Positions 1 to 10,763 are shown, numbered from the stretch's first letter. The stretch is DNA of 64,000 bases from Arachis hypogaea (GCF_003086295.3 NC_092054.1:20967592-21031591), one strand, 5' to 3'. Notes: generated by a model from the letters alone, not told the origin. Program-made: numbers and translations.

Positions 1-1543
1 GGCATGTCTAACCCTTTGATTGGAGCTTTGGGCTAATATTGAAAGATTCCTGGAATTCTTCTTAAAGATTTTGGAATCCTTATTTTTCTTTTTCACAAAT
101 ACTTTTCGAAAAATACAAAAACAAAATTTATAAAATCATAAAAATAAAAAATATTTTGTGTTTCTTGTTTGAGTCTTGAGTCAATTTTTAAGTTTGGTAT
201 CAATTGCATTTTTTCTAAAAATTTTATGCATTTTTCGAAAAATTCATGCATTCATAGTGTTCTTCATGATCTTCAAGTTGTTCTTGGTAAGTCTTCTTGT
301 TTGATCTTGATGTTTTCTTGTTTTATGTCTTTTCTTGTTTTTCATATGCATTTTTGCATTCATAGTGTCTAAACATGAAAGATTTCTAAGTTTGGTGTCT
401 TGCATGTTTTCGTTGCATATAAAAATTTTCAAAAATATGTTCTTGATGTTCATCATGATTTTCAAAGTGTTCTTGGTGTTCATCTTGACATTCATAGCAT
501 TCTTGCATGCATTCATTGTTTTGATCTAAAATTTCCATGCATTGAAGATTTTTAGTGTTTTTCTCTTTCATCATAAAAAAAATTCAAAAAAAAAATATAT
601 CTTTCCCTTTTTTCTCTCTTAAAATTTCAAAAATTTGGATTGACTTTTTCAAAACTCTTTAAAATTTAGTTGTTTCTCATGAGTCAAATCAAATTTTCAA
701 TTTAAAAATCTTATCTTTTCAAAAATAAAATCTTTTTCAAAATTTCCTTCTAATATTTTCGAACATTTTTCAAATTAATTTTCAAAAATCTTTTTCTTAA
801 TTTTATCTCATAATTTTCGAAAATATTATTAACAATTAATGTTTTGATTCAAAAATTTCAAGTTTATTACTTGCTTGTTAAGAAAGATTCAAACTTTAAG
901 TTCTAGAATCATATCTTGTGATTTTTTGTGAATCAAGTAATTAATTGTGATTTAAAAAAAAAATCAAATCTTTTTCAAAACTAATTTCAATCATATCTTT
1001 TCAAAAATATCTTTTTCAAAATCATATCTTTTTAATCATATCTTTTTAAAACATATCTTTTTCAAAAATTTTATTTTAAAATATATTTTCTAACTTCTTA
1101 TCTTCTTATCTTTTCAAAAATTGATTTTCAAATTTGTTTCAACTAACTAACTAACTTTTTGTTTGTTTCTTATCTCTTTCAAAACTACCTAACTAACTAT
1201 CCCTCTCTAATTTTCGAAAATCCCTTCCTCTTTTTCAAAAATTCTTTTTAATTAACTAATTGTTTCAAATTTTAATTTTAATTTATTTCTTCTTTTAATT
1301 TTTGAAAATCACTAACCATTTTTCAAAAATAATTTTTAAAAATTCTCTTTCCCTCTCATCTCCTTCTATTTATTTATTCATCTATTAACGCTTCTCTTCA
1401 TCTCACATCTCTGCTCTCCTCACCCTTGTGTTTCTTTCCTTACATTACATTCTTTTCTTCTTATTTTCTTCTACTCACACAGGGACCTCTATACTGTGGT
1501 AAAAAGGATCCCTATTATTATTTTTCTGTTCCCTCTTTTTCAT
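1..1543 (+). other. AT-rich retroelement leader (no gene)
   Basis: This stretch is dominated by runs such as TTTTCAAAAA and TTTTCGAAAA, with the recurrent string AAGTTTGGT near 190 and 388. Short ORFs on both strands here are compositional and show no domain. It is best read as the untranslated leader between an off-window 5' LTR and gag. Confidence 0.65.
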
Positions 1544-3151
1544 ATGAGCAGGAGCAAGGACAAGAATATTCTTGTTGAAGCAGATCCAGAACCTGAAAGG
1601 ACTCTGAAGAGGAAACTAAGAGAAGTTAAATTACAATAATCCAGCAAGCACCTTTCAGAAATTTTCGAACAAGAAGAGGAGATGGCAGCCGAAAATAATA
1701 ATAATGCAAGGAGGATGCTTGGTGACTTTACTGCACCTAATTCCAATTTACATGGAAGAAGCATCTCCATCCCTACCATTGGAGCAAACAACTTTGAGCT
1801 GAAACCTCAATTAGTTTCTCTGATGCAGCAGAACTGCAAGTTTCATGGACTTCCATCTAAAGATCCTTTTCAGTTCTTAACTGAATTTTTGCAGATCTGT
1901 GATGCTGTTAAGACTAATGGAGTAAATCCTGAAGTCTACAGGCTCATGCTTTTCCCTTTTGCTGTAAGAGACAGAGCTAGAGTATGGTTAGACTCTCAAC
2001 CCAAAGATAGCCTAAACTCTTGGGATAAGCTGGTCACGGCTTTCTTAGCCAAGTTCTTTCCTCCTCAAAAGCTGAGCAAGCTTAGAGTGGATGTTCAAAC
2101 CTTCAGATAGAAAGAAGGTGAATCCCTCTATGAAGCTTGGGAGAGATACAAGCAACTGACCAAAAAGTGTCATTCTGACATGCTTTCAGAATGGACCATC
2201 CTGGATATATTCTATGATGGTCTGTCTGAATTAGCTAAAATGTCATTGGATACTTCTGCAGGTGGATCCATTCACCTAAAGAAAATACCTGCAGAAGCTC
2301 AAGAACTCATTGACATGGTTGCTAATAACCAGTTCATGTACACTTCTGAGAGGAACCCTGTGAGTAATGGGACGCCTCAGAAGAAGGGAGTTCTTGAAAT
2401 TGATGCTCTGAATGCTATATTGGCTCAGAATAAAATATTGACTCAGCAAGTCAATATGATTTCTCAGAGTCTGAATGGAATGCAAGGTGCATCCAACAGT
2501 ACTCAAGAGGCATCTTTTGAAGAAGAAGCTTATGATCCTGAGAACCCTGCAATAGCAGAGGTGAATTACATGGGTGAACCATATAGAAACACCTATAATC
2601 CCTCATGGAGAAATCACCCAAATCTCTCATGGAAGGATCAAGAAAAGCCTCAACAAGGCTTTAATAATGGTGGAAGAAACAGGTTTAGCAATAGCAAGCC
2701 TTTTCCATCATCCACTCAGCAACAGACAGAGAACTCTGAACAAAATACCTCTAATTTAGCAAACTTAGTCTCTGATCTATCTAAGGCCACTGTGAGTTTC
2801 ATGAATGAAACAAGGTCCTCCATTAGAAATTTGGAAGCACAAGTGGGCCAGCTGAGTAAAAGAATCACTGAAACCCCTCCTAGTACTCTCCCAAGCAATA
2901 CAGAAGAGAATCCAAAAGGAGAGTGCGAGGCCATTGATATAACCATCATGGCCGAATCCAAGAAGGAAGGGGAGGATGTGAATCCCAAGGAGGAAGACCT
3001 CCTGGGACGTCCAATGATCAATAAGGAGTTTCCCTCTGAGGAACCAAAGGAATCTGAGACTCATCTAGAGACCATAGAGATTCCATTGAACCTCCTTATG
3101 CCCTTCAGGAAGCTGAATACCAAGTTGCCAAGTTCCTTGGTGCAATCATGA
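1544..3151 (+). pseudogene. Gag pseudogene of element A
   Basis: Retrotransposon capsid-type gag with the plant pattern FHGLPSKDPFQFL, a tryptophan-containing segment (RARVWLDSQP) and EGESLYEAWERYKQL, followed by a Gln/Asn-rich tail. An ATG at 1544 is in frame with the main reading frame, and a TAA at 1637-1639 interrupts it, so the apparent start at 1682 is probably internal. A TAG at 2108-2110 sits exactly where relatives read Gln before KEGES. Near 3110-3151 the frame is lost: compared with element B, an acidic Ser/Glu segment is missing, shifting the frame just before protease. No zinc knuckle is evident. Family assignment is firm and the gene is dead. Confidence 0.85.
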
Positions 3152-3153
3152 AG

Positions 3154-3717
3154 CTGAATACCAATTTATTTGGTAATGAGACTTGGGGAGATGAACCTCC
3201 CCTGTTCACCAATGTACTAAATGCATTGGATCAACTGAGATTGCCTCAGAAGAAATAGGATCCTGGAAAGTTCCTGATACCTTGTACCATAGGCACCATG
3301 ACCTTTGAGAAGGCTCTATGTGACCTGGGGTCAGGAATAAACCTCATGCCACTCTCTGTAATGGAGAAACTGGGAATCTTTGGGGTGCAAGCTGCTAAAA
3401 TCTCATTAGAGATGGCAGACAATTCAAGAAAACAGGCTTATGGACAAGTAGAGGACGTGTTAGTAAAGGTTGAAGGCCTTTACATCCCTGCTGATTTCAT
3501 AGTCCTAGATACTGGGAAGGATGAGGATGAATCCATCATCCTTGGAAGACCCTTCCTAGCCACAACAAGAGCTGTGATTGATGTTAATAGAGGTGAACTA
3601 GTTCTTCAATTGAATGAGGACTCCCTTGAGTTTAAAACTCAAGGACATCCTTCTGTAAACATGGAAAAGAGGCACAGTAAGCTTCTCTCAAAACAGAGTC
3701 AACCAGAGCCCCCATAG
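3154..3717 (+). pseudogene. Retroviral-type aspartic protease domain, element A
   Basis: The conserved stretch beginning IPCTIG leads to the catalytic motif CDLGSGINLMPLS, then the flap-side segments and the closing GRPFLAT motif, about 140 residues as in Athila/Tat proteases. The frame differs from gag because of the upstream indel. A TAG at 3256-3258 lies just before the catalytic domain. From the internal ATG at 3298 the domain itself is open to the TAG at 3715. In the normal element it would be made as part of a Gag-Pol polyprotein. Confidence 0.85.
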
Positions 3718-3721
3718 TCAA

Positions 3722-3813
3722 ACTCTAAGTTTGGTATTGGGAGGCCACAACCAAACTCTAAGTTTGGTGTTGAACTCCCATATCCAAACTCTAAGTTTGG
3801 TGTTGGGGAGTCT
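3722..3813 (+). repeat. Triple AAACTCTAAGTTTGG repeat after protease
   Basis: Three near-identical units about 32-34 bp apart each contain CCAAACTCTAAGTTTGG, itself almost an inverted repeat (CCAAAC/GTTTGG). Two similar units lie on the minus strand at about 9986-10035 in element B. The units begin directly after the protease stop. Confidence 0.8.
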
Positions 3814-3873
3814 CAACAATGCTCTGAACATCTGTGAGGCTCCATGAGAGCCCACTATCAAGCTATTGACATT

Positions 3874-3902
3874 AAAGAAGCGCTTGTTGGGAGGCAACCC
3901 AA
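3874..3902 (+). other. Conserved hairpin 1 (GGGAGGCAACCC), element A
   Basis: A GAAGCGCTTG box is followed by a stem-loop, stem GTTGGG/CCCAAT with loop AGGCAA. The same box and loop occur in elements B (9891-9908, minus) and C (12670-12687), with stem letters altered in pairs. It lies in untranslated sequence just after the protease. No role is established from sequence. Confidence 0.7.
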
Positions 3903-4045
3903 TTTTTATTTCTCTAATTTTATTTTATTGTTATTTCATGTTTTATTAGGTTCATGATCATGTGGAGTCACAAAATAAATTAAAAAAATTAAAAACAGAA
4001 TCAAAAATAGCAGAAGAAAAATCACACCCTAGAGGAGGATCTTAC

Positions 4046-4226
4046 TGGCGTTTAAACGCCAGTAAGGAGCATCTGGCTGGCGTTCAACGCCAGAACAGAG
4101 CAGTGAAGAAGAGCTGGCGCTGAACGCCAGAAACAAGCATCTGGCTGGCGTTCAACGCCAGAAATATGCTGCATCTGGGCGTTGAACGCCCAGAACAAGC
4201 ATCAATTCGGCGTTTAAACGCCAGAA
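4046..4226 (+). repeat. CTGGCGTTNAACGCCAG palindrome array, element A
   Basis: Six imperfect copies of a 16-18 bp palindrome (variants CTGGCGTTTAAACGCCAG and CTGGCGTTCAACGCCAG) are separated by roughly 12-25 bp of AT-richer spacer. Such units also appear in the LTRs and in the matching position of elements B and C. Confidence 0.9.
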
Positions 4227-4701
4227 TTGCATGCAAAGGCATTTTACATGCCTAATTGGTGCAGGGATGCAATTCCTTGACACCTCAGGATCTGTAGACC
4301 CCACAGAATTATCTCAGCATCTGTGGACCCCACAGGATCCCCACCTACCACCACTCACTCTCTTCCCTCTTCTCAATGTTCATCCTCTCTTCCCCAAAAC
4401 TCTTCACCAATCATCTCAATCTCTCTTCCCTATCACCACTTCACCACTCACATCCATCCACTCTTCCCCATAAACCTACCTCATAAACCCCCCTCCCTTC
4501 CCTATATAAAGCCCTCCATTCTTCTTCATTTTCACACAAAACAACCCTCTCTTCCCCTTCTTGGCCGAAATACATCTCTCTCTCCCTCTCCTCCATTTCT
4601 TCTTCTTCTTCATCTATTCTTTCTTCTCTTGCTCGAGGGCGAGCAATATTCTAAGTTTGGTGTGGTAAAAGCATAAGCTTTTTGTTCTTCCATTACCATT
4701 G
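4227..4701 (+). other. Untranslated spacer before the extra ORF
   Basis: A C/T-rich stretch (4330-4620), with short ORFs that look purely compositional, leads into hairpin 2 and the extra ORF. Runs of CTCTTCCC and TTCTTCTTC dominate. No domain was recognised. Confidence 0.55.
4629..4666 (+). other. Conserved hairpin 2 plus CTAAGTTTGGTGT, upstream of the extra ORF (element A)
   Basis: TTGCTCGAGGGCGAGCAA forms a perfect 7-bp stem with loop AGGG. Four bases later comes CTAAGTTTGGTGT, and the extra ORF's ATG lies 36 bp beyond. A close copy, TTGCTTG/GGGA/CAAGCAA plus TTAAGTTTGGTGT, abuts the 3' LTR at 6973-7009. Confidence 0.75.
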
Positions 4702-5850
4702 ATGGCACCTAAGACCGGAGAATCCTCTAGAAAAGGGAAAGGGAAGACAAAAGCTTCCACCTCCGAGTCATGGGAGATGGAAAGATTCATCTCCAAAGCT
4801 CATCAAGACCACTTCTATGATGTTGTGACCAAGAAGAAGGTGATCCCCGAGGTCTCTTTCAAACTCAAGAGAAATGAGTATCCGGAGATCCGACACGAGA
4901 TCCATAGAAGAGGTTGGGAAGTTCTAACAAACCCCATCCAACAAGTCGGAATTCTAATGGTTCAAGAGTTCTATGCTAATGCATGGATCACTAGGAACCA
5001 TGATCAAAGTAAGAACCCGAACCCAAAGAATTATCTCACTATGGTTCAGGGGAATTACTTAGATTTTAGTCCGGAAAATGTAAGGTTGGCGTTCAACTTG
5101 CCAATGATGGAAGAGAATGCACGCCCCTACACAAGGAGAGTCAACTTTGATCAAAAGTTGGACCAAGTCCTCATGGACATATGTGTGGAAGGAGCTCAAT
5201 GGAAGATTGACTCAAAAGGCAAACCGGTTCAACTGAGAAGACTGGACCTTAAGCCTGTAGCTAGAGGATGGTTGGAGTTCATTCAACGCTCAATCATTCC
5301 CACTAGCAACTGGTCTGAAGTTACTATAGACCGGGCCATCATGATCCATAGCATCATGATTGGAGAAGAGGTGGAGGTTCATGAGATTATACCTCAAGAA
5401 CTCTACAAGGTAGTTGACAAGTCCTCCACTATGGCAAGGTTAGCTTTTCCCCACCTCATTTGCCATCTATGCAACTCAGCTGGGATTGACATAGAAGGAG
5501 ACATTCCCATTGAGGAAGAGAAGCCCATCACTAAGAAAAGGATGGAGCAAACAAGAGAGCCCATTCATGGATCTCAAGAGACGCATGAAGCTTATCACCA
5601 TGAGATCCCGGAGATGCCTCAAATGCATTTTCCTCCACAAAACTATTGGGAGCAAATCAACACCTCCCTAGGAGAATTAAGTTCCAACATGGGACAATTA
5701 AGGGTGGAACATCAAGAGCACTCCATCATCCTTCATGAAATTAGAGAAGATCAAAGAGCAATGAAGGAGGAGCAACAAAGACAAGGAAGAGACATAGAAG
5801 AGCTCAAGGACATCATTGGTTCCTCAAGAAGGAAACGCCACCATCACTAA
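4702..5850 (+). CDS. Extra retrotransposon ORF, putative plant transposon protein domain
   Basis: This open frame of 382 codons uses the ATG at 4702; the preceding TTG codon is in frame but is not needed as a start. The N-terminus is basic and Ser/Lys-rich (KTGESSRKGKGK). A central part of about 250 residues (EVSFKLKRNEYPEIRHEI, then RRGWEVL, MVQEFYANAW, FSPENVRLAFNLP, RGWLEF) resembles the uncharacterised domain annotated in many plant genomes as putative plant transposon protein. The last 70 residues are charged and look coiled-coil (EHQEHSIILHEIREDQ), ending in a basic RRKRHHH tail. It occupies the place of the env-like gene in Athila elements, but I see no signal peptide or membrane helix, so an envelope role is not supported. 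It is intact although gag and protease beside it are dead. Function is unknown; the coiled coil and basic ends suggest nucleic acid or Gag interaction (inference). Confidence 0.8.
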   Translation: MAPKTGESSRKGKGKTKASTSESWEMERFISKAHQDHFYDVVTKKKVIPEVSFKLKRNEYPEIRHEIHRRGWEVLTNPIQQVGILMVQEFYANAWITRNHDQSKNPNPKNYLTMVQGNYLDFSPENVRLAFNLPMMEENARPYTRRVNFDQKLDQVLMDICVEGAQWKIDSKGKPVQLRRLDLKPVARGWLEFIQRSIIPTSNWSEVTIDRAIMIHSIMIGEEVEVHEIIPQELYKVVDKSSTMARLAFPHLICHLCNSAGIDIEGDIPIEEEKPITKKRMEQTREPIHGSQETHEAYHHEIPEMPQMHFPPQNYWEQINTSLGELSSNMGQLRVEHQEHSIILHEIREDQRAMKEEQQRQGRDIEELKDIIGSSRRKRHHH

Positions 5851-7009
5851 GGTGGATTCATTCCTTGTTCTTAAATTCTCTGTTTTTCATTTTCTTTATG
5901 TTAAGTGCTTACCTATGTTTGTGTCTTATTACATGATCATTAGTATTTAGTAACTTTGTCTTAAAGTTATGAATGTCCTATGAATCCATCACCTCTCTTA
6001 AATGAAAAATGTTTTAATTCAAAAGAACAAGAAGTACATGAGTTTCGAATTTATCCTTGAACTTAGTTTAATTATATTGATGTGGTAACAATGCTTCTTA
6101 TTTTCTGAATGAATGCTTGAACAGTGCATATGTCTTTTGAAGTTGCTGTTTAAGAATGTTAAATATGTTGGCTCTTGAAAGAATGATGACAAGGAGACAT
6201 GTTATTTGATGATCTGAAAAATCATAAACTTGATTCTTGAAGCAAGAAAAAGCAGTGAATACAGGAAGCTTGCGAAAAAAAATAGCGAAAAAAAATATAT
6301 ATATATATATATATAGAAAGAAAAAGAAAAAGCAAGCAGAAAAAGCCAAAAGCTCTTAAAACCAAGAGGCAAGAGCAAAAAGTCAGTAACCCTTAAAACC
6401 AAAAGGCAAGGGTAATAAAAAGGATCCCAAGGCTTTGAGCATCAGTGGATAGGAGGGCCTAAAGAAATAAAATCCTGGCCTAAGCGGCTAAACCAAGCTG
6501 TCCCTAACCATGTGCTTGTGGCGTGAAGGTGTCAAGTGAAAACTTGAGACTGAACGGTTAAAGTCAAGCTCCAAAGCAAAAGAAGAGTGTGCTTAAGAAC
6601 CCTGGACACCTCTAATTGGGGACTTTAGCAAAGCTGAGTCACAATCTAAAAAGGTTCACCCAATTATGTGTCTGTGACATTTATGTATCCGGTGGTAATA
6701 CTGGAGAACAAAGTGCTTAGGGCCACGGCCAAGACTCATAAAGTAGCTGTGTTCAAGAATCAACATACTGAACTAGGAGAATCAATAACACTATTTGAAC
6801 TCTGAGTTCCTATAGACGCCAATCATTCTGAACCACAATGGATAAAGTGAGATGCCAAAACTATTCAAGAGGCAAAAAGCTACAAGTCCCGCTCATCTGA
6901 TTGGAGCTATGTTTCATTAATAGTTTGGAATTTATAGTATATTCTCTTCTTTTTATCCTATTTGATTTTCAGTTGCTTGGGGACAAGCAACAATTTAAGT
7001 TTGGTGTTG
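5851..7009 (+). other. 3' untranslated region of element A
   Basis: No gene was seen. It contains a (TA)n run at 6294-6314, adenine/purine-rich segments, and a stretch at 6420-6900 conserved in element C (about 15100-15560). It ends with hairpin TTGCTTGGGGACAAGCAA (6973-6990) and TTAAGTTTGGTGTTG touching the LTR start. The usual long polypurine tract is not obvious at this boundary. Confidence 0.6.
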
Positions 7010-8673
7010 TGATGAGCGGATAATTTATACGCTTTTTGGCATTATTTTTAGTATGTTTTTAGTAGGATCTAGTTACTTTTAGGGATGTTTTCATTAGTTT
7101 TTATGTTAAATTCACATTTCTGGACTTTACTATGAGTTTGTGTATTTTTCTGTGATTTCAGGTAATTTCTGGCTGAAATTGAAGGACTTGAGCAAAAATC
7201 AGATTCAGAGGTTGAAGAAGGACTGCTGATGCTGTTGGATACTGACCTCCCTGCACTCAAAGTAGATTTTCTGGAGCTACAGAACTCAAAATGGCGCACT
7301 TCCAATTGCGTTGGAAAGTAGACATCCAGTGCTTTCCAGCAATATATAATAGTCCATACTTTGGCCGAGTTTAGACGATGCAAAAGGGCGTTGAACGCTA
7401 GTTCTATGCTGCTGTCTGGAGTTAAACGCCAGAAACACGTCACGAACCAGAGTTGAACGCCAAAAACACGTTACAACTTGGCGTTCAACTCCAAAAGAAG
7501 CCTCTGCACGTGGAAAGCTAAAGCTCAGCCCAAGCACACACCAAGTGGGCCCCGGAAGTGGATTTATGCATCAATTACTTACTTTTGTAAATCCTAGTAG
7601 CTAGTTTAGTATAAATAGGACTTTTTACTATTGTATTAGACATCTTGGGACGTCTGGTTCTTAGATCATGGGGGCTGGCCATTCGGTCATGCCTAAACCT
7701 TTCACTTATGTATTTTCAAACGGTAGAGTTTCTACACTCCATAGATTAAGGTGTGGAGCTCTGCTGTTCCTCATGAATTAATGCAAAGTACTACTATTTT
7801 TCTATTCAATTCAACTTATTCCGCTTCTAAGATATTCATTCGCACTTCAATATGAATGTGATGAACGTGACAATCATCATCATTCCCCCATGAACGTGTG
7901 CCTGACAACCACTTCCGTTCCACCTTAGATTGAATGAGTATCTCTTGGATCTCTTAGTCAGAATCTTCGTGGTATAAGCTAGATTGATGGCGGCATTCAG
8001 GAGAGTCCGGAAAGTCTAAACCTTGTCTGTGGTATTCCGAGTAGGACTCTGGGATTGAATGACTGTGACGAACTTCAAACTCGCGAGTGCTGGGCGTAGT
8101 GACAGACGCAAAAGGAGGGTGAATCCTATTCCAGTATGATCGAGAACCTCAGATGATTAGCCGTGCTGTGACAGAGCATTTGGACCATTTTCACAAGAGG
8201 ATAGGATACAACCATTGACCACGGTGATGCCTCCAGATGATTAGCCATGCAGTGACAGTGCATCGGACCATTTTCACAGAGAGGATGAAAAGTAGCCATT
8301 GACAAAGGTGATGTCCTTACATAAAGCCAGCCATGGAAAGGAGTAGGACTGATTGGATGAAGACAGCAGGAAAGCAGAAGTTCAGAGGGACGAAAGCATC
8401 TCTATATGTTTATCTGAAATTCTCACCAATGATATACATAAGTATTTCTATCTTTATTTTCTGTTTATTTATTATTATTTTCGAAAACTCCATAACCATT
8501 TGATATCCGCCTGACTGAGATCTACAAGATGACCATAGCTTGCTTCATACCAACAATCTCCGTGGGATCGACCCTTACTCACGTAAGGTTTATTACTTGG
8601 ACGACCCAGTGCACTTGCTGGTTAGTTGTATCGAAGTTGTGAATGAAAAACGATTTATGAAGACGTGCGTACA
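7010..8673 (+). repeat. LTR of element A
   Basis: It begins TGATGAGCGGATAATTTATA and, in my reading, ends GTGCGTACA at 8673, followed within 10 bp by a tRNA-Asp type primer site. Inside are CTGGCGTT-type palindromes (about 7388-7495), a possible promoter region near 7600-7625 (AGTATAAATAGG) and a conserved block near the 3' end (GTGGGATCGACCCTTACTC). It is clearly diverged from the element C LTR, so the two come from different insertions. Confidence 0.8.
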
Positions 8674-8680
8674 TAGTTTT

Positions 8681-8716
8681 TGGCGCCGTTGCCTGATATC
8701 ACAATTTCGTGCACCA
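8681..8716 (+). other. Truncated primer-binding site and second LTR tail
   Basis: TGGCGCCGTTGCC (8681-8693) equals the first 13 bases of a site complementary to the 3' end of tRNA-Asp. It is cut off and joined to TTTCGTGCACCA (ends 8716), which is the terminus seen on the element C LTR at 17277. This marks a rearrangement or recombinant junction. Confidence 0.65.
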
Positions 8717-8772
8717 CATAGTAAATAAAAAACAGAAAAATAAGAACAAGGAAGTTAAGGAACGGGTCCACC

Positions 8773-9206
8773 TTAGTGAGGGTGGCGTCTTCTTCCTCTT
8801 GAAGAACCAATGGTGTTCTTGAGCTCCTCTATGTCTCTTCCTTGTCTTTGTTGCTCTTCCCTCATAGCTTCTTTGATCTTCTCTAATCTCATGGAGAATG
8901 ATGGAGTGCTCTTGGTGTTCCATCCTTAGTTGTCCCATGTTGGAACTTAATTCTCCTAGGGAGGTGTTGATTTGCTCCCAATAGTTTTGTAGAGAAAAGT
9001 GCATCCTTTGAGGCATCTCAGGGATTTCATGATAAGAAACTTCCTCATGCTCTTGTTGAGGTCTATGAGTGGGCTCTCTTGTTTGCTCCATCCTTTTCTT
9101 AGTGATGAGCTTTTGAGATGAATCTCTCCATCTCCCATGACTCAGAGGTGGAAGCTTTTGCCTTCCCTTTCCTCTTTCTTGAGGTTTCTCTGGCCTTAGG
9201 TGCCAT
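8773..9206 (-). pseudogene. Extra-ORF remnant of element B
   Basis: The N-terminal ~33 codons (ATG at 9206) are fused directly to the C-terminal coiled-coil and basic tail of the element A protein. By comparison with element A, 725 bp (from 4796 to 5521 there) are missing. The join lies in AAGCTCATCA, nearly identical at both breakpoints, and shifts the frame so a TAA follows at once. It is a clear dead fragment. Confidence 0.85.
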
Positions 9207-9956
9207 TAATGGTTATGGAAAAACAAAAAGCAATGCTTTTACCACACCAAACTTAAAAGGTTTGCTCGTCCTCGAGCAAAAGAAGAAAGAAAGTAGTAGA
9301 AGAAGAAGAAAATGGAGGAGATAGAGGGAGAAGGTGTATTCGGCCAAGGGAGTTTATGGGGAAGAGGTATGGAGGTGATTGGTGAAGGGTATTTGGGGAA
9401 GAATGTTATGAAAAGGTGTGAAGAGGAGAGAAGAAGAGGTTGGGTAGGTGGGGATCCTGTGGGATCCACAGATCCAGAGGGGTCAAGGACTTAGCATCCC
9501 TGCTCCATTTAGGCGTGCAAAACGCCCTTAGAATGCATGTCTGGCGTTAAACGCCAGCTTGCTGCTTGTTTCTGGCATTTAACGCCAGATTTTCTCCCAT
9601 TCTTGGCGTTAAACGCCCATTCCATGCTCTGCTCTGGCGTTAAACGCCAGTCTGGTGCTTGTTTCTAGCGTTTAATGCCAGCTTGATGCTTCTTTCTGGC
9701 GTTAAACACCAGTTTGATGCTTCTTACTGGCGTTTAAACGCCAGTAAGCTCTTCCTCCAGGGTGAGCTATTTTTAATGCTGTTTTCTATTCTATTTTTGA
9801 ATTTTCAGTTGTTTTTGTGACTTCACATGATCATCAACCTAAAGAAAACATAAAATAGCACTGGAAAATATATAGATATAATTAAATAACATTGGATTGC
9901 CTCCCAATAAGCGTTTCTTTAATGTCAATAGCTTGACAGTGAGCTCTCATAGAGCT
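9207..9956 (-). other. Untranslated region of element B with hairpins
   Basis: Hairpin 2 lies at 9262-9279 (minus strand TTGCTCGAGGACGAGCAA), followed downstream on that strand by the extra-ORF start. Hairpin 1 lies at 9891-9908 (minus strand ATTGGG/AGGCAA/TCCAAT). Between them are the palindrome array and purine-rich DNA. No gene is seen. Confidence 0.65.
9536..9746 (-). repeat. CTGGCGTTNAACGCCAG palindrome array, element B
   Basis: Seven copies of the palindrome, several with point changes (for example CTAGCGTTTAATGCCAG), are spaced about 30 bp centre to centre. The position matches the array in element A between protease and extra ORF. Confidence 0.9.
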
Positions 9957-10762
9957 TCACAGATAATTAGAGCAAGGTTGTGGCCTCTCAACACCAAACT
10001 TAGAGTTTGGTTGTGGCCTCCCAACACCAAACTTAGAGTTTGAATTTGGGGGTTTTGTTTGACTCTGTATTGAGAGAAGCTTTTCATGCTTCCTCTCTAT
10101 GGTTACAGAAGGAGAACCTTGAGTCTTAAATACAAGGTAGCCCTCATTCAACTGAAGGACCAACTCTCCTCTATCAACATCAATCACAGCTTTTTCTGTG
10201 GCTAGGAAGGGTTTGCTAAGGATGATGGATTCATCCTCTTCCTTCCCAGTGTCTAGGATTATGAAATCAGCAGGGATATAAAGGCTTTCAACCTTCACTA
10301 GCACGTCTTCTACTAGTCCATAAGCCTGTTTCATAGATTTGTCTGCCATCTCTAGTGAGATTCTTGCAGCTTGTACCTCAAAGATTCCCAGTTTCTCCAT
10401 TACAGAGAGGGGCATGAGGTTTATCCCTGACCCCAGGTCACATAGAGCCTTCTCAAAGGTCATGGTACCTATGGTACAAGGTATGAAGAATTTTTCGGGA
10501 TCCGGTTTCTTCTGAGGTAATGTCTGCCTCATTAATGCATTCAGTTCATTGGTTAACAAGGGGGGTTCATCCTCCCAAGTCTCAGTACCAAATAACTTGG
10601 CATTCAGCTTCATGATTACTCCTATATATTTAGCAACATGCTCTTCAATGGTATCTTCATCCTCTTCAGAGGAAGAATATTTATCAGAGCTCATGAATGG
10701 CAGAAGGAGGTTCAATGGAATCTCTAGGGTCTCTGTATGAGCCTCAGATTCCTTTGGTTCCT
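9957..10762 (-). pseudogene. Gag end and aspartic protease of element B
   Basis: Reads EEPKESEAHTETLEIPLNLL, then an acidic Ser/Glu stretch that element A has lost, then CDLGSGINLMPLS with the protease core and a closing KPFLAT where relatives have GRPFLAT. The frame is open from at least 10760 to the stop at 9957-9959. The 5' two thirds of gag is deleted, so this cannot be a functional polyprotein, though the protease part is undamaged. Confidence 0.85.
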
Positions 10763-10763
10763 C

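Larger units (their letters stand above)
1..8673 (+). mobile_element. Element A: Athila-like Ty3 LTR retrotransposon, non-autonomous, 5' end outside window
   Basis: The order seen is AT-rich leader, gag, protease, palindrome array, extra ORF and a 3' LTR starting TGATGAGCGG at 7010. No reverse transcriptase, RNase H or integrase lies between protease and extra ORF, so the element could move only with enzymes supplied elsewhere. Gag and protease have stops and a frameshift while the extra ORF is open. The 5' LTR and left target duplication lie before position 1. The Athila/Tat assignment rests on gag and protease motifs and on the tRNA-Asp type primer site next to the LTR. Confidence 0.85.

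Noticed and set aside
4046..4226. Regularly spaced palindromic repeats resembling a CRISPR array
   Set aside because: Units vary, spacers are short and irregular, the context is a plant retrotransposon, and the same units occur in LTRs.
4702..5850. Extra ORF as a retroviral-like envelope gene
   Set aside because: Position fits, but there is no signal peptide, membrane segment or furin-type site, and the protein is charged and coiled-coil.
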